Positions 17,124-27,513 of a stretch of DNA of 64,000 bases are shown here, one piece after another. The first letter of the stretch is position 1, and the number at the start of each line of letters is the position of its first letter. The translations under genes were made by a program, and so were the position numbers. The notes beneath the pieces were generated by a model, which was not told the origin of the DNA, did no database searches, and saw only the letters and a list, made by a program, of their open reading frames with translations. The DNA comes from Oscillatoria sp. SIO1A7 (GTDB lineage Bacteria; Cyanobacteriota; Cyanobacteriia; Cyanobacteriales; Laspinemataceae): contig JAAHFN010000019.1 in assembly GCA_010672965.1 (NCBI GenBank), forward strand, positions 1 through 64,000, in the 5' to 3' direction.

Positions 17124-17408
17124 ATGGCTAAATATCGTCCAATCGCTTCCCATGCCGATCGGAAGATACCGCAATTTTTGCAATGCCATTTCTTCAAGGC
17201 CATTTTTTACCAGGCTCTTTTTGCAGGGCCTTTTTTTTTACAAGGCCATTTTTTTGCAGGGCTCTTTTTGCAGCCCCTTTTCAGAATAACCATCTTACAG
17301 GATCCTTGGTTTTTGGTCATTCCTTCAAGGCGATCGCTTCCCAGATTTGGGAATCAGATAGGAGGTTTTTTTGCCGTAGGGCCTTTTTTTTGTTCTGTTT
17401 GGGGATAG
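17124..17408 (+). CDS. Possible small Phe-rich pentapeptide-like protein
   Basis: A 94-codon frame starting MAKYRPIASHADRK. From about residue 21 it shows five-residue periodicity with Phe near the centre of each unit (CHFFK, AIFYQ, ALFAG, PFFLQ, GHFFA, GLFLQ, PLFRI), encoded by 15-bp DNA repeats. This resembles the spacing of pentapeptide-repeat proteins but lacks the usual Asn/Asp, so it could equally be a degenerate DNA repeat. No good ribosome site. Low certainty that it is translated. Confidence 0.25.
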   Translation: MAKYRPIASHADRKIPQFLQCHFFKAIFYQALFAGPFFLQGHFFAGLFLQPLFRITILQDPWFLVIPSRRSLPRFGNQIGGFFAVGPFFCSVWG

Positions 17409-17464
17409 CTGCCTTGCTCGTAGCGATTATAGCATAGACCTGCAGCTTATAATTATAAAATAAC

Positions 17465-17501
17465 GTGTCTGGGGGATAATCCCTCAGACACACCCTTTTT
17501 T
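17465..17501. terminator. Strong hairpin, probably bidirectional terminator
   Basis: GTGTCTGGGGGAT and ATCCCTCAGACAC (17465-17491) form a near-perfect stem followed by T residues at 17496-17501. It lies about 70 bases past the stop of the minus-strand membrane protein gene at 17571. Confidence 0.6.
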
Positions 17502-17570
17502 CATAATATCTAGGCAGCAATTTCATCAACCAGGGCTGCGAGCTGCCACCTTAATGGACTCATACCATCA

Positions 17571-18524
17571 TTAAGACTCGGTTGCAGCGACGCGCCGCTT
17601 GCGCCGGCTTTGGCGAGGACGAGTTGAGATGTGATATTCCAATACTGCTGCTATACCAAATAGAATGGGAGTGAAAACCCAAAAGACTTCAAGGAGGTTG
17701 CCGCTTTGGTAGCTTTCTAGACGGCCGTCAGCGTACCTAAACCACATATCGGCAATATAGAGGGAAAATGTACCCGCTGCGATGATTTGCCAAGATTGCG
17801 AGAAACGTCCGCCCCAAAATGCCAGCAGCAGAGCGGTGGGTACAATCAATAGGAAAACGTCTAGTACCACATACAACAGCCCTACATAATCTGCATACTG
17901 CGAGAGTAGATCGTCCAGAGCCAAAATAGCAGCCGGTGCTGAAGAAGAAACAGTTTCGGAGGCGGCGATCGCGGCGGTTTCCGATGCTGCTTCCACTGCC
18001 CCTCCATCTGGAGAGACGGAAATCCAGAAGGCTAAAGCTACCCCAACTGCAGCGATCGCCGCCAATATTCCCCACTCCCCAATTCTTAAATCCACGCGCT
18101 TTGATAGAACTGCCAGCACCATGCCCCAAATTAGGCCGATATAGCTGATAATATAGCAAACATCTCCCAGACTGACGTCAGGTTCTAAATTCCAAATCAG
18201 TTCCCAACTGGCAAAAAACAAGTCCCCTACAAAATAAGATAGCATCCCTATCCCCAGCGCCAGCCATACTGTGCGTCCGCTTATTATTTGGCTAGAACGC
18301 CAATTCCTCAAGCAGAGTATGCCCGCTGTCAAATTGGCTATCCAGCCAAATACATAGGTGCCAATTGAATACCACATCGGTAAATCTTCATTACCTGGCT
18401 GTGTAATATTAGGAACCAAGAAAAACAATAGGGCGAGAGTAGCCCAGACCATCCCGCAAAGAATTAGGGTAGGAGATGCTAGGATGCCTTGGGAACTGTT
18501 TAATTTTTCTGAGGTCGTACTCAT
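17571..18524 (-). CDS. Multi-pass membrane protein, paralogue of 18899-19942
   Basis: The start at 18524 (MSTTSEKL) is chosen because GGAG lies seven bases upstream; the frame extends to 18563. About 317 residues with around eight hydrophobic segments (LILCGMVWATLALLFFLV, WYSIGTYVFGWIANL, WLALGIGMLSYFVGDLFF and others) and a basic tail (RPRQSRRKRR). An Ala/Ser-rich loop lies near the middle. It is about half identical by eye to the next gene, sharing LEPDVSLGDVCY, AFWGGRFSQSWQ and SLYIADMWF. I do not recognise a functional family. The pair arose by tandem duplication. Confidence 0.75.
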   Translation of the reverse strand: MSTTSEKLNSSQGILASPTLILCGMVWATLALLFFLVPNITQPGNEDLPMWYSIGTYVFGWIANLTAGILCLRNWRSSQIISGRTVWLALGIGMLSYFVGDLFFASWELIWNLEPDVSLGDVCYIISYIGLIWGMVLAVLSKRVDLRIGEWGILAAIAAVGVALAFWISVSPDGGAVEAASETAAIAASETVSSSAPAAILALDDLLSQYADYVGLLYVVLDVFLLIVPTALLLAFWGGRFSQSWQIIAAGTFSLYIADMWFRYADGRLESYQSGNLLEVFWVFTPILFGIAAVLEYHISTRPRQSRRKRRVAATES

Positions 18525-18898
18525 ATCAATCTCCAATCCGTATAACTCGCTACTCGTCAGCATTTTGCCATAACTTAAAATACCCCACTGACAAAGCCAG
18601 AAGGCACTAGGTTCGAGCGCTGACGCTTCTTATGTTATTTTTTTAGGTGTCGTTTTTTTTTGCATGGAGCTGAAGCAATAGCAATATGCTTCCTAACAAT
18701 ATCTAGCGAAGAAGCCAATAGTTATTTGCTTGCTCCCCTTATCCTTATCCAATGCGATCGCCTCATAGACTCTTGCTTATTAATCTTCCCTTCGAGCTTG
18801 GGGGCATAGTCTTGCAATTGCGGCAATCAGTCCTACAGTTCATCGCCAATTCTCGCAAGCGTTAATTCCCGGCCAATTTTTATAACTGTTTTTATAAG
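18525..18898. other. Gap between paralogous membrane-protein genes
   Basis: It holds T-rich stretches near 18640-18660 and HIP1-bearing DNA, and should contain the promoter of the 18524 gene. No gene, repeat array or clear hairpin was seen. Confidence 0.5.
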
Positions 18899-19942
18899 CT
18901 AAGCGCTTGCCCCACCCCGCCTGCGCCTACCCTGACGAGAGCGGTTTCGGGTTGATATCCGATGTTCTAATACCGCACCAATCCCAAACAGTATCGGACT
19001 GAAAACCCAAAATACTTCCAACAGGAAACCACTTTGGTAGTTTTCAAGATAGCTGTCAGCATATTTAAACCACATATCGGCAATATATAGAGAAAATGTA
19101 GCTGCTGCAATCATCTGCCAAGATTGCGAGAAGCGTCCTCCCCAAAATGCTAGGAGTAGAGCGCTGGCAATAATCAACAGCAATACATCTGCCACAGCGT
19201 AAAACAAACCGATTAGATCGGAAAATTCCGATAGTTGTTGGTCTATGGTCTGGATCCACTCTGGCGCCGATGAGACAGTCGATGCAGCCTCTTCCACAAC
19301 CCCTTCAACGGTGCCAACATCAGCAGCACCCGGAGCTATATATAGCCAGACAGCTAACGCAATACCTGCAGCTGCTATACCCCCCAATACTCCCCACTGC
19401 CATTTTTCCAGATTTACTCGCTTTGAGAGAACTGCTAAGATCATGCCCCAGCCAAGACATATATAGCTTAGTAGATAGCAGACATCTCCCAGGCTCACGT
19501 CCGGTTCCAGTTTCCAAACGATTTCCCAAGTGAAAAATAACACGTCACCTATAAAATAAAACAGCATTCCCACCCCTAAAGCCAGCCAGACCGATCGCCC
19601 GCTGACAATTTGAGGAGAACCCCAATTTCTCAAGCAAAGTATGCTTGCTGCTAGGTTCGCTACCCAGACAAAAATATAGGTGCCTATCGAATACCACAGC
19701 GGCCGCGCTGGTGCTTCGCTTGCCACTGTTGCTGGTTCCATCACGCTACTAAATAGCAGAAAAAACAACAGAGCCACTATTGCCCAGGCAATGCCGCTTA
19801 CAATCAGAGTTTGAGCTGATAGTATTGGTTTAGATCTGGTTATGTTTTCCTTTCTTCTGGGCATAGGCACTCCCACAGGCATAACTGGCTCGACCCAGCA
19901 TTCCGAGAAAATTTGGCCGGATTCGCGCGCAACAAATTGCAT
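18899..19942 (-). CDS. Multi-pass membrane protein, paralogue of 17571-18524
   Basis: 347 residues; the ATG at 19942 is supported by AGGAG six bases upstream. The hydrophobic pattern and conserved blocks match the neighbour (WYSIGTYIFVWVANLAASI, LEPDVSLGDVCYLLSY, AFWGGRFSQSWQMIAAATF, SLYIADMWFKYAD, EVFWVFSPILFGIGAVLEH). It has a longer N-terminus of about 40 residues and a tail of Arg and Gly. It has no recognised catalytic motif. The shared DPDVSLGD-like loop and WGGRFSQSW motif could be used to define the family. Confidence 0.75.
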   Translation of the reverse strand: MQFVARESGQIFSECWVEPVMPVGVPMPRRKENITRSKPILSAQTLIVSGIAWAIVALLFFLLFSSVMEPATVASEAPARPLWYSIGTYIFVWVANLAASILCLRNWGSPQIVSGRSVWLALGVGMLFYFIGDVLFFTWEIVWKLEPDVSLGDVCYLLSYICLGWGMILAVLSKRVNLEKWQWGVLGGIAAAGIALAVWLYIAPGAADVGTVEGVVEEAASTVSSAPEWIQTIDQQLSEFSDLIGLFYAVADVLLLIIASALLLAFWGGRFSQSWQMIAAATFSLYIADMWFKYADSYLENYQSGFLLEVFWVFSPILFGIGAVLEHRISTRNRSRQGRRRRGGASA

Positions 19943-20047
19943 TTTTGCTCCTACGCAATTGCAATTTTTATCTTTTTGAGAACCGCTTCAAGGGAACTGC
20001 GAGCATTCTTGCCGGCAGCGCGCCGTTCCTAACCTTTCCACGACCCC

Positions 20048-20731
20048 TCAAACCACTCCCCACATTTTCCCTAAAGGATTTTTATTCATCCAGTCGATGA
20101 ATTGCTTGCGTTCTCCAGCGGGCATATCTTGCAAAACCTCTACAGCTCCTTCTGCAAAACTTGTATTGCCAAAGTATTGTTTGCCAATTTGATACAATTC
20201 TTGTAGCAATGTGGTGATATGGTGTTCTTGCCAATTTGGCACCGATTCTGTCAGAGGATCCATATCGATCAACTGTTTTACAGCACCAGTTGATTCTGCT
20301 TGGGGAAAGTTCCACTTCTGGAATATCTGAGTCATTTCTTTAACAAAAGTCCCAGCCTGCCTCGTTCCCAGCAAGTCTTCTATATCAAAGTACACTGCTT
20401 GAAGCAGTAACAAGCAGGCTTGGGTAAACAACGGCGAGGTCGCTCCGCTGCTACTGCTACTACTACTGCTCCCAGAATCTTCTCCAATCTGTTCTAGTCT
20501 AACTTTGCCCCAAACGCTGTATCGATCGGGTTCTTCGAGCAGCACGCAAGCTTTGCCACGGTTGTCGGTCAAATCCCGCCAGAATGCTTTGGCTTCTTCT
20601 GCTTGGGCCGCATTAAACACTTGAATCAAGCGAAAGTTTTGCCCTTCATATTTTAGGATCGGAATCTGCTGACCCGTTTTGGGGTGCTGAATACCAGCGA
20701 TTTCAACATCCTGCCGTTTCAGAATAAACAT
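20048..20731 (-). CDS. Cyanobacterial conserved protein, Npun_F0813-like
   Basis: 227 residues, soluble. The N-terminus (FILKRQDVEIAGIQHPKTGQ, then ILKYEGQNFRLIQVF) resembles a cyanobacterial family of unknown function that I associate with Npun_F0813. A Ser/Gly stretch (SGSSSSSSSSG, residues about 82-93) links a beta-rich N-terminal part to a helical C-terminal part ending QFIDWMNKNPLGKMWGVV. The function is not known. It stands alone between the membrane-protein genes and the tRNAs. Confidence 0.7.
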   Translation of the reverse strand: MFILKRQDVEIAGIQHPKTGQQIPILKYEGQNFRLIQVFNAAQAEEAKAFWRDLTDNRGKACVLLEEPDRYSVWGKVRLEQIGEDSGSSSSSSSSGATSPLFTQACLLLLQAVYFDIEDLLGTRQAGTFVKEMTQIFQKWNFPQAESTGAVKQLIDMDPLTESVPNWQEHHITTLLQELYQIGKQYFGNTSFAEGAVEVLQDMPAGERKQFIDWMNKNPLGKMWGVV

Positions 20732-21128
20732 GACACTGCCTGAAAGAGTCCTTATGGCAAGCCTTGGGCTTTTGTTTTTTTTGGCTGGGACCCGACCGAT
20801 AGTTTGGTCGTTAGCCAGCGAGTGGATAGGGAACGGAGCGATCGCGCCGAATGCGTCTTTGCAAGGGGTGCGATCGCTCGTTTCGACTTGACCCTATCTT
20901 ACTTCATGCCTCATAATCTGCCATGCACGCTGTATATTTATCATTAAATTGCTCCTTGTGTACCCCCTAGTCACCTTGTTTTTTTGCAATCTAGTCTTTT
21001 TGATGGCAAAAATGGCTCCTGTTTTGATACCATATACCAATGTCGGAGGTAGTGACAATTTTTCCAGTCCCTACCTCTCCAAAACGGCCCCCTTATAATA
21101 GTAAGGTGCCTCCTAGATAGCAACGTTT
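20732..21128. other. Gap upstream of tRNA-Arg
   Basis: It should contain the promoter of the minus-strand gene (right of 20731) and of tRNA-Arg. A TATAAT lies at 21094-21099, about 30 bases before the tRNA, without a clear -35 box. No gene was seen. Confidence 0.45.
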
Positions 21129-21202
21129 GGGCGCGTAACTCAGACGGATAGAGTAGCGGACTTCTAATCCGCTTGTCGCAGGTTCGAGTCCTGCCGCGCC
21201 CG
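21129..21202 (+). tRNA. tRNA-Arg (anticodon TCT)
   Basis: The acceptor arm GGGCGCG (21129-21135) pairs with CGCGCCC (21195-21201). The anticodon arm GCGGA-CTTCTAA-TCCGC gives TCT, and the GGTTCGAGTCC T-arm is present. CCA is not encoded. Confidence 0.95.
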
Positions 21203-21534
21203 TAGAAAGCGATTAGCCGATAGCTATTAGCCTATAGTTGTTGGCGATCGGCTAATCGCGATCCTGCAAAGACGCAAAGGTGCGTAACCAACGCGATCGC
21301 CTTTATACAAACCTAGGGGCTTTCCGGCCCTACGTCCGGAAAGCCCCTACCTCAAAATAGAAAGAGCGATCGCCACCTACCCGTAGCCTATATTCGTTAT
21401 TCCTATATTGGTAATTAGAAATAAAGCTCTATGGGGTATCCGAAATGGCAGAACCCATACAAATAGCTGACTGCTGACAGCTAATCGCCGATATAGCTCC
21501 AGCAGACTGCTATAAACTAAAAGTTTTTTTCAAA
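21203..21534. other. Gap between tRNA-Arg and tRNA-Thr
   Basis: It contains GATTAGCCGATAGCTATTAGC repeats, a palindrome with GGGGCTTTCCGG...CCGGAAAGCCCC (about 21315-21350) and several HIP1 sites. No gene was seen. Confidence 0.5.
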
Positions 21535-21606
21535 AGCCCGTGACGAGGATTGAACTCGTGACCTCACCCTTACCAAGGGTGTGCTCTACCACTGAGCTAC
21601 ACGGGC
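21535..21606 (-). tRNA. tRNA-Thr (anticodon GGT)
   Basis: Read on the minus strand: GCCCGTG...CACGGGC acceptor arm, TAGCTCAGTGGTAGAGC D-arm, and anticodon arm CACCC-TTGGTAA-GGGTG giving GGT. The T-arm GAGTTCAATCC is intact. Confidence 0.95.
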
Positions 21607-21701
21607 CAAAAGATACTTTTCGGTATTTGGTGTTTTTTGTCTATAGATTGCAGACTAGCTTGTTGCTACACCCTACAACCTACACCCTAAAAGATAATTG
21701 T

Positions 21702-21785
21702 GGTGGGCCGAGCTGGATTCGAACCAGCGTAGGCTTAGCCAGCGGATTTACAGTCCGCCCCCATTAACCACTCGGGCATCGACCC
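21702..21785 (-). tRNA. tRNA-Tyr (anticodon GTA), CCA encoded
   Basis: The minus strand starts GGGTCGATGCCCGAGTGG. The anticodon arm GCGGA-CTGTAAA-TCCGC gives GTA. A long variable arm (CTGGCTAAGCCTACG region) is typical of bacterial tRNA-Tyr. The acceptor TCGGCCC is followed by A and then CCA in the genome. Confidence 0.95.
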
Positions 21786-21894
21786 ATTTGTCCACAGTTA
21801 AGTATAGTAGCAGAGAAATTTGGAAATTGACAACCATTTTGGAAAAATTTTTTATTTTTTTTTTGAACTGGCATCCCTAGTTACCAAAAAGCTA

Positions 21895-23178
<1,284 letters not shown>

Positions 23179-23269
23179 TTAAGCCCACAGCCTACAGTCC
23201 ACAGCCTACAGTCCACAGCCTACAGTCCACAGTCTACAATCTATAGCCTACAGTCTATCGACAATTGAT

Positions 23270-23410
23270 ACTATTTCTGCATTAAGATGCAACAAATTCG
23301 CCGTTCGGGCGATCGCTTGTCGAAGCCTATACCTCGGACTGGGACAAAGACCAAGCGATCGCCCGAACGGTGGAAGGTCTTTATTTGTTGCATCTTCATA
23401 AAGAATTGGT
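23270..23410. mobile_element. MITE-like element, ACCAATTCT..ATGAAG family
   Basis: The ends ACTATTTCTGCATTAAGATGCAACAAA and the reverse complement of TTTGTTGCATCTTCATAAAGAATTGGT match. The inner arms CCGTTCGGGCGATCGCTTG and CAAGCGATCGCCCGAACGG are perfect inverted repeats. Sister copy at 10416-10519. Confidence 0.65.
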
Positions 23411-23633
23411 CTGAGAACAGCTCTCTATCCAAGCAATAATTACAGTTGGCAAGCCTTGGTTATAAGGGTCTTTCAAGGCAGTTTTGATTTATTTGCATCA
23501 TTCAGTTATATTGCACAACTTACGAAGGTTTAGGACGTTCTTGTTTGTAGGGGCGTAGGCTCCGCCTGCCCCGAGAAGGGCATATAGCATTCGCCCTGAA
23601 TCCGTAGTGCTATATTCCCTATCTTTCTAAGAC

Positions 23634-23731
23634 AGGACTTACGCATACTCGAAAAGCCAATACCATCCGTAGGGGTCAACGGCCGTTGACCCCTAAACTT
23701 AGGGTGCATCTCTACAATTTGCCTAAGTCCT
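23634..23731. mobile_element. MITE-like element, AGGACTTACGC family
   Basis: Ends AGGACTTACGCA and GCCTAAGTCCT enclose a GGGGTCAACGG/CCGTTGACCCC palindrome. Same family as 4687-4776 and the copy inside the CHAT gene at 1148-1229. Confidence 0.65.
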
Positions 23732-23743
23732 ATAAAATTTAGC

Positions 23744-24544
23744 TCAATCCTTGCTAGTAGCGAATAAGTCTCGCTTGCTAAAAGGCGCTGCTATAAAACG
23801 AGCTAGCGCCTTGCTTTTAGTCAGCCAAGCAATACGCGCTCCATGAGTCTGGTTGGCTAGGACGCGAACCGCCAGCCAGGGGGTTACGGTTTCGACGCGA
23901 TCTGCCAAAATGTTAAAAATACGCTTGACCCGCTGCCAGTCTTGAGAATCGCGCTCGTATTGCCCTACAAGCAAATCGGTTACAACCATTCCCGGGCTAA
24001 GCGCCCCAACTATAATTGGCATTCCTTTAGTTTCTAAAACTAATGATTCTGTTAGGAAGCGGATGGCGCATTTACTCGTACCGTAGAGAGCCAAGTTTAT
24101 TATTTTGCCGCCGTCGCTGCCGGAGCCTTCCATATTATAGATTGCCCCAAATCCCTGTTCGAGCATTCCCGGGATAGCTGCTTTAGCCCCATAGATAGCG
24201 CCGGTTAAGTTAATATCAATTATCGCTTCTATTTGCTCGGGGGTCATTTGCCAAACTGGAACTCTTGGTTGAGTAATGCCAGCATTGTTAATCCAGATAT
24301 CGACGCGCCCAAAGCTTTGTTTGGCTTTATTCCAGAGATCCTGCATTTGCTCGAACTCAGCCACATCGCCCTTAACTGCTAATACTCGTTCGGGAGAATA
24401 CTTGGCCGAGAGTGCGGCCAGGACTGTTTCAAGGCTGGCATCAGTGCGACCATTAATGGCAACTGCACAGCCAGATTTCAGAAATGCGTCTGCAAGACCC
24501 AAGCCGATGCCCCGCGAACTTCCAGTAATTACAACAGTTTTCAT
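23744..24544 (-). CDS. Short-chain dehydrogenase/reductase
   Basis: A 266-residue classical SDR: TGSSRGIG at 7-14, an INGRTD stretch after the second strand (consistent with NADP), NNAGITQPRV near 88, and the YGTSK active-site motif near 154. A C-terminal extension of about 30 residues (WLTKSKALARFIAAPFSKRD) follows the core. The substrate is not evident. Repeats surround it on both sides, so it is probably monocistronic. Confidence 0.9.
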   Translation of the reverse strand: MKTVVITGSSRGIGLGLADAFLKSGCAVAINGRTDASLETVLAALSAKYSPERVLAVKGDVAEFEQMQDLWNKAKQSFGRVDIWINNAGITQPRVPVWQMTPEQIEAIIDINLTGAIYGAKAAIPGMLEQGFGAIYNMEGSGSDGGKIINLALYGTSKCAIRFLTESLVLETKGMPIIVGALSPGMVVTDLLVGQYERDSQDWQRVKRIFNILADRVETVTPWLAVRVLANQTHGARIAWLTKSKALARFIAAPFSKRDLFATSKD

Positions 24545-24819
24545 TGTTTATTTTATGAATTTTTTTCAAAAATTGGGAAGAGCGGAATTGGGCATTGGGC
24601 ATTGGAGAGATGGGGAAGGGTGGGAAGGGTGGGAGGGGTGGGAAGGACTAGAAGTGAAAATTATCCCCGCACTCCTCACGCTCCCCACACTCCCCACACT
24701 CCCCACACTCCCAATGCCCAATGCCCAATGCCCAATGCCCGATGCCCAATGCCCAATGCCCAATGCCCGATGCCCAATTCCCAATTCCCGATGCCCAATT
24801 CCCAATTCCCCATTCAATT
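24545..24819. repeat. CCCAATGCC short tandem repeats
   Basis: GGGAAGGGTGGGA units, CTCCCCACA units and then many copies of CCCAATGCC / CCCGATGCC / CCCAATTCC fill the gap to the channel gene. They open long frames in several phases with no coding value. Confidence 0.85.
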
Positions 24820-26520
24820 TTAATTAGAAGCAACGATCGCTTCGTTAGCTTCGCTAGGGGTCGTTCGCCAGAGTTGGTCGAGGCGATTGGCGAGGATGGT
24901 CAGATGCAAGACATCGCCGGGGACGAGGCGATATTCTAGCAATTCCCAACCGTGGATGGCGCAAGAGTGGTTCTCTATATATAAAGGAACAAAGTCGGAT
25001 TTCATGGCGGCATCTTTGACCCTATCGTTGCAGAAGGGATGGGCAGGAGTAATCAAAGTAGCCAAGGCAACCCAAAGATTACCACCGGTCATGCCATTGC
25101 CGCAAATCCTTCCTCCTAGGGCGGCAGCGGCAAAGGAAGGAGCGGCGATTTCTGTGGGACTGAGTACGGATTCAAACTCAAATACTTTTTGCACCATCAG
25201 GGCAAAATGCGGATCGTGATTGCGCACTACTACCAGCTTGGGCACGATTCCTTTGGCACTTAAAGCTATTTCCAAATTGATTGTATCGTTGCTAGTCACT
25301 GCTAGCAAGGCTTTACAGGTTTTTATTTTGGCAGATTCCAGGGTAGCCGGTATGGTTGCATCCGCTTGAATGACTGGAATTTTTAAAGCATGAGCGGTGC
25401 TGAGAAAGCGACAGTTTTTGTCCCGTTCTATGGCCACCACTTCGTAGCCATTAGCGCGAAGTTGTTTAATAGTTTGAATGCCAATGCCGCCGAGACCGCA
25501 GACAATATAATGATCTCCGTCGGGAATGGGTGGTGCCTTCAATAGCTGTCGGAAGCGGGTGCCGAGAATGAAATCGTTGAGCAAGGCGTAGCAGATGCCA
25601 ATTACTCCGGCTCCGACCAGCATCATTATGGCAGTGAAGACTTTAATAAGCTGCGGGGCGGATTCGGCTACTTTTTCGTTGCCTCCCGCTCCGGTAATCA
25701 TGCCGACAGAAAAATAGAGAGAATCGACGAAGGAAGTTTCTAGATTAATGCAGGTATAAGTTAGAGTAGCAACAAAAATAGTTAGCAATAAGGCGAGGAC
25801 GACCATCGCCGTGGAACGACTGTGCTGCTCGATGCGACGCCAGTTGGCTAGCGTTTTCAGCAATTTTTGCCGCCAAGAAAGTTTTTGGGTCTGGGACAGG
25901 GGCTGGGTGGCGATAATCAGGCGATCGCCCGCTTCTAGGGTCTGCCCTTGTACTACCGCCGATACTAAATCCATCTTTTGGCGAGCGGACAGATAATAAA
26001 TGAGCATCCGGGTCGGCTCTGCCCACAGGTCGCTGATTTCGCGACCGTTCCAGGGATGTTGCTCGTCAATGTATTCTTCGTGAATCGGCCAAGTCTTGTT
26101 GTATAGGCTCAATTGACCGATCGCTTTATTGCCCAAAGCGGCGAAAGCAAAGACCGGGGCCGCTAGGGCGGAGACGCTCATGCTAGTGTGGTCAAGCAGG
26201 GTCCTATCCAGGCGATCGCCCAAGCTAGTATTAAAAAGACGACTTATAATCCTAATTTTGGGATTAAGGATGCGAGCCTGCATCAAAATCTCTAAATTTG
26301 TCGCATCGTCATTGTTGGTCAAGGTTAGAGTGTGGGCCTCTTGAATCCCTGCGGCTAAGAGGGTGGAGGCGGAACGAAGCTCGCCAATAACCACATCGGT
26401 GCTTTCGCCAGGAATAGGGCGATCGCTTATGCCGACTACGAATGCACCTTGTTGTCTGAGCAAGCAAAAAATTTTATAGCCAGTGCGACCCAAGCCGCAA
26501 ACGATTATTCTAGGTTTCAT
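24820..26520 (-). CDS. TrkA-N / ion-channel-like protein with two RCK domains
   Basis: 566 residues. Residues 1-200 are an NAD-binding RCK domain ([17 protein letters not shown]) with a TrkA-C-like segment. Residues about 240-325 contain two membrane spans around a pore-like loop ([15 protein letters not shown]). A second RCK domain starts near 338 ([18 protein letters not shown]) with its own C-terminal portion. The arrangement resembles cyanobacterial potassium channel/TrkA proteins, yet the pore loop reads MITGAGG instead of the potassium filter T(V/T)G(Y/F)GD. The ion is therefore uncertain. No KtrB or TrkH subunit lies nearby. Confidence 0.85.
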   Translation of the reverse strand: MKPRIIVCGLGRTGYKIFCLLRQQGAFVVGISDRPIPGESTDVVIGELRSASTLLAAGIQEAHTLTLTNNDDATNLEILMQARILNPKIRIISRLFNTSLGDRLDRTLLDHTSMSVSALAAPVFAFAALGNKAIGQLSLYNKTWPIHEEYIDEQHPWNGREISDLWAEPTRMLIYYLSARQKMDLVSAVVQGQTLEAGDRLIIATQPLSQTQKLSWRQKLLKTLANWRRIEQHSRSTAMVVLALLLTIFVATLTYTCINLETSFVDSLYFSVGMITGAGGNEKVAESAPQLIKVFTAIMMLVGAGVIGICYALLNDFILGTRFRQLLKAPPIPDGDHYIVCGLGGIGIQTIKQLRANGYEVVAIERDKNCRFLSTAHALKIPVIQADATIPATLESAKIKTCKALLAVTSNDTINLEIALSAKGIVPKLVVVRNHDPHFALMVQKVFEFESVLSPTEIAAPSFAAAALGGRICGNGMTGGNLWVALATLITPAHPFCNDRVKDAAMKSDFVPLYIENHSCAIHGWELLEYRLVPGDVLHLTILANRLDQLWRTTPSEANEAIVASN

Positions 26521-26643
26521 AGTTTGGGGGATGTTATAGGAAAAGCAAAAATATAAGACGCGCTGTGCTATTGACTATTTTTGTTGCCTGCGATCCTTAA
26601 AACTGTAGCTCACGACACCGAGTTTGTCATCGGGAGAAGAATT

Positions 26644-27513
26644 ATGGCTCAGATTGCGCGGCGGCGGCCAGAAAACGCAGCGGGGAATTTTTATGTAGAT
26701 AGTACCTGTATTGATTGCGATACCTGTAGGTGGATGGCTCCATCAATATTCGAGCGGGCTGGGGAACTATCGGCGGTTTATCATCAACCCTCCGACGAAG
26801 CAGAACGATTGGCAGCCATGCAGGCGCTGCTGGCTTGCCCGACTTCTTCTATTGGTACGGTGGATAAGCCCCGAGATGTCAAAAATGCTCAAGAGAGTTT
26901 TCCTATTCCCATCACCGATTCTGTCTTTCATTGCGGCTACCATTCCCAGAGTTCCTTCGGCGCAGCCAGTTATTTTATTATGCGATCGCAGGGCAACATC
27001 ATGGTAGATTCACCGCGCTTTGCCCCTCCCCTGGTTAAGCGGATAGAAGCTATGGGTGGTATTCGCTATCTCTATCTCACCCATCGGGATGATGTGGCAG
27101 ACCATCAAAAGTTTCGCGACCATTTTGGCTGCGATCGCATTCTTCACGAAGACGAAATTAGCAGTAGCACTCGGGATGTAGAAATTAAGCTCAAAGGCAA
27201 CGTCCCGATAGAACTAGCCAAAGATTTACTAATTATCCCCGTTCCCGGTCACACCAAAGGTCATACAGTTTTATTATATAAAAATTTTCTCTTTAGCGGC
27301 GACCATCTAGCTTGGTCGTATCGCTATGGACACCTGATTGCTTTCCGCAATCACTGCTGGTATTCCTGGCCGGATCTGATTGAGTCAATGCGCAAGCTAG
27401 CCGATTATTCTTTTGAATGGGTGCTACCCGGCCACGGTCGCCGCCATCATGCCGATTCAGACACTATGCGTTTTCAGATCCAGCAATGTATTGAATGGAT
27501 GGAAACTGCTTAG
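26644..27513 (+). CDS. Ferredoxin-MBL fold metallo-hydrolase
   Basis: The start at 26644 is favoured by GGGAGAAG just upstream (the frame opens at 26581). About 289 residues. An N-terminal ferredoxin-like segment (CIDCDTCRWMAP) precedes the metallo-beta-lactamase domain. The metal motif reads THRDDVADH, a variant of the usual HxHxDH; VPGHTKGHT, SGDHLAW and LPGHGRRH supply the other ligands. The fusion is widespread in cyanobacteria and plants; a redox or thiolester role is guessed but not known. It is divergent from the channel gene. Confidence 0.85.
   Translation: MAQIARRRPENAAGNFYVDSTCIDCDTCRWMAPSIFERAGELSAVYHQPSDEAERLAAMQALLACPTSSIGTVDKPRDVKNAQESFPIPITDSVFHCGYHSQSSFGAASYFIMRSQGNIMVDSPRFAPPLVKRIEAMGGIRYLYLTHRDDVADHQKFRDHFGCDRILHEDEISSSTRDVEIKLKGNVPIELAKDLLIIPVPGHTKGHTVLLYKNFLFSGDHLAWSYRYGHLIAFRNHCWYSWPDLIESMRKLADYSFEWVLPGHGRRHHADSDTMRFQIQQCIEWMETA

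Larger units (their letters stand above)
17010..17570. other. Gap with phenylalanine-rich 15-bp repeats and a terminator
   Basis: The promoter region of the HTH gene is expected at about 17010-17100. Positions 17124-17408 carry an open frame made of T-rich 15-bp units (separate entry). A terminator hairpin lies at 17465-17501. Confidence 0.5.

Noticed and set aside
24566-24939. Overlapping frames in CCCAATGCCC repeats on both strands
   Set aside because: Translations are pure heptamer repeats (CPMPNAQ, WALGIGH) open in several phases because the repeat lacks stop codons; no ribosome site or conserved content.
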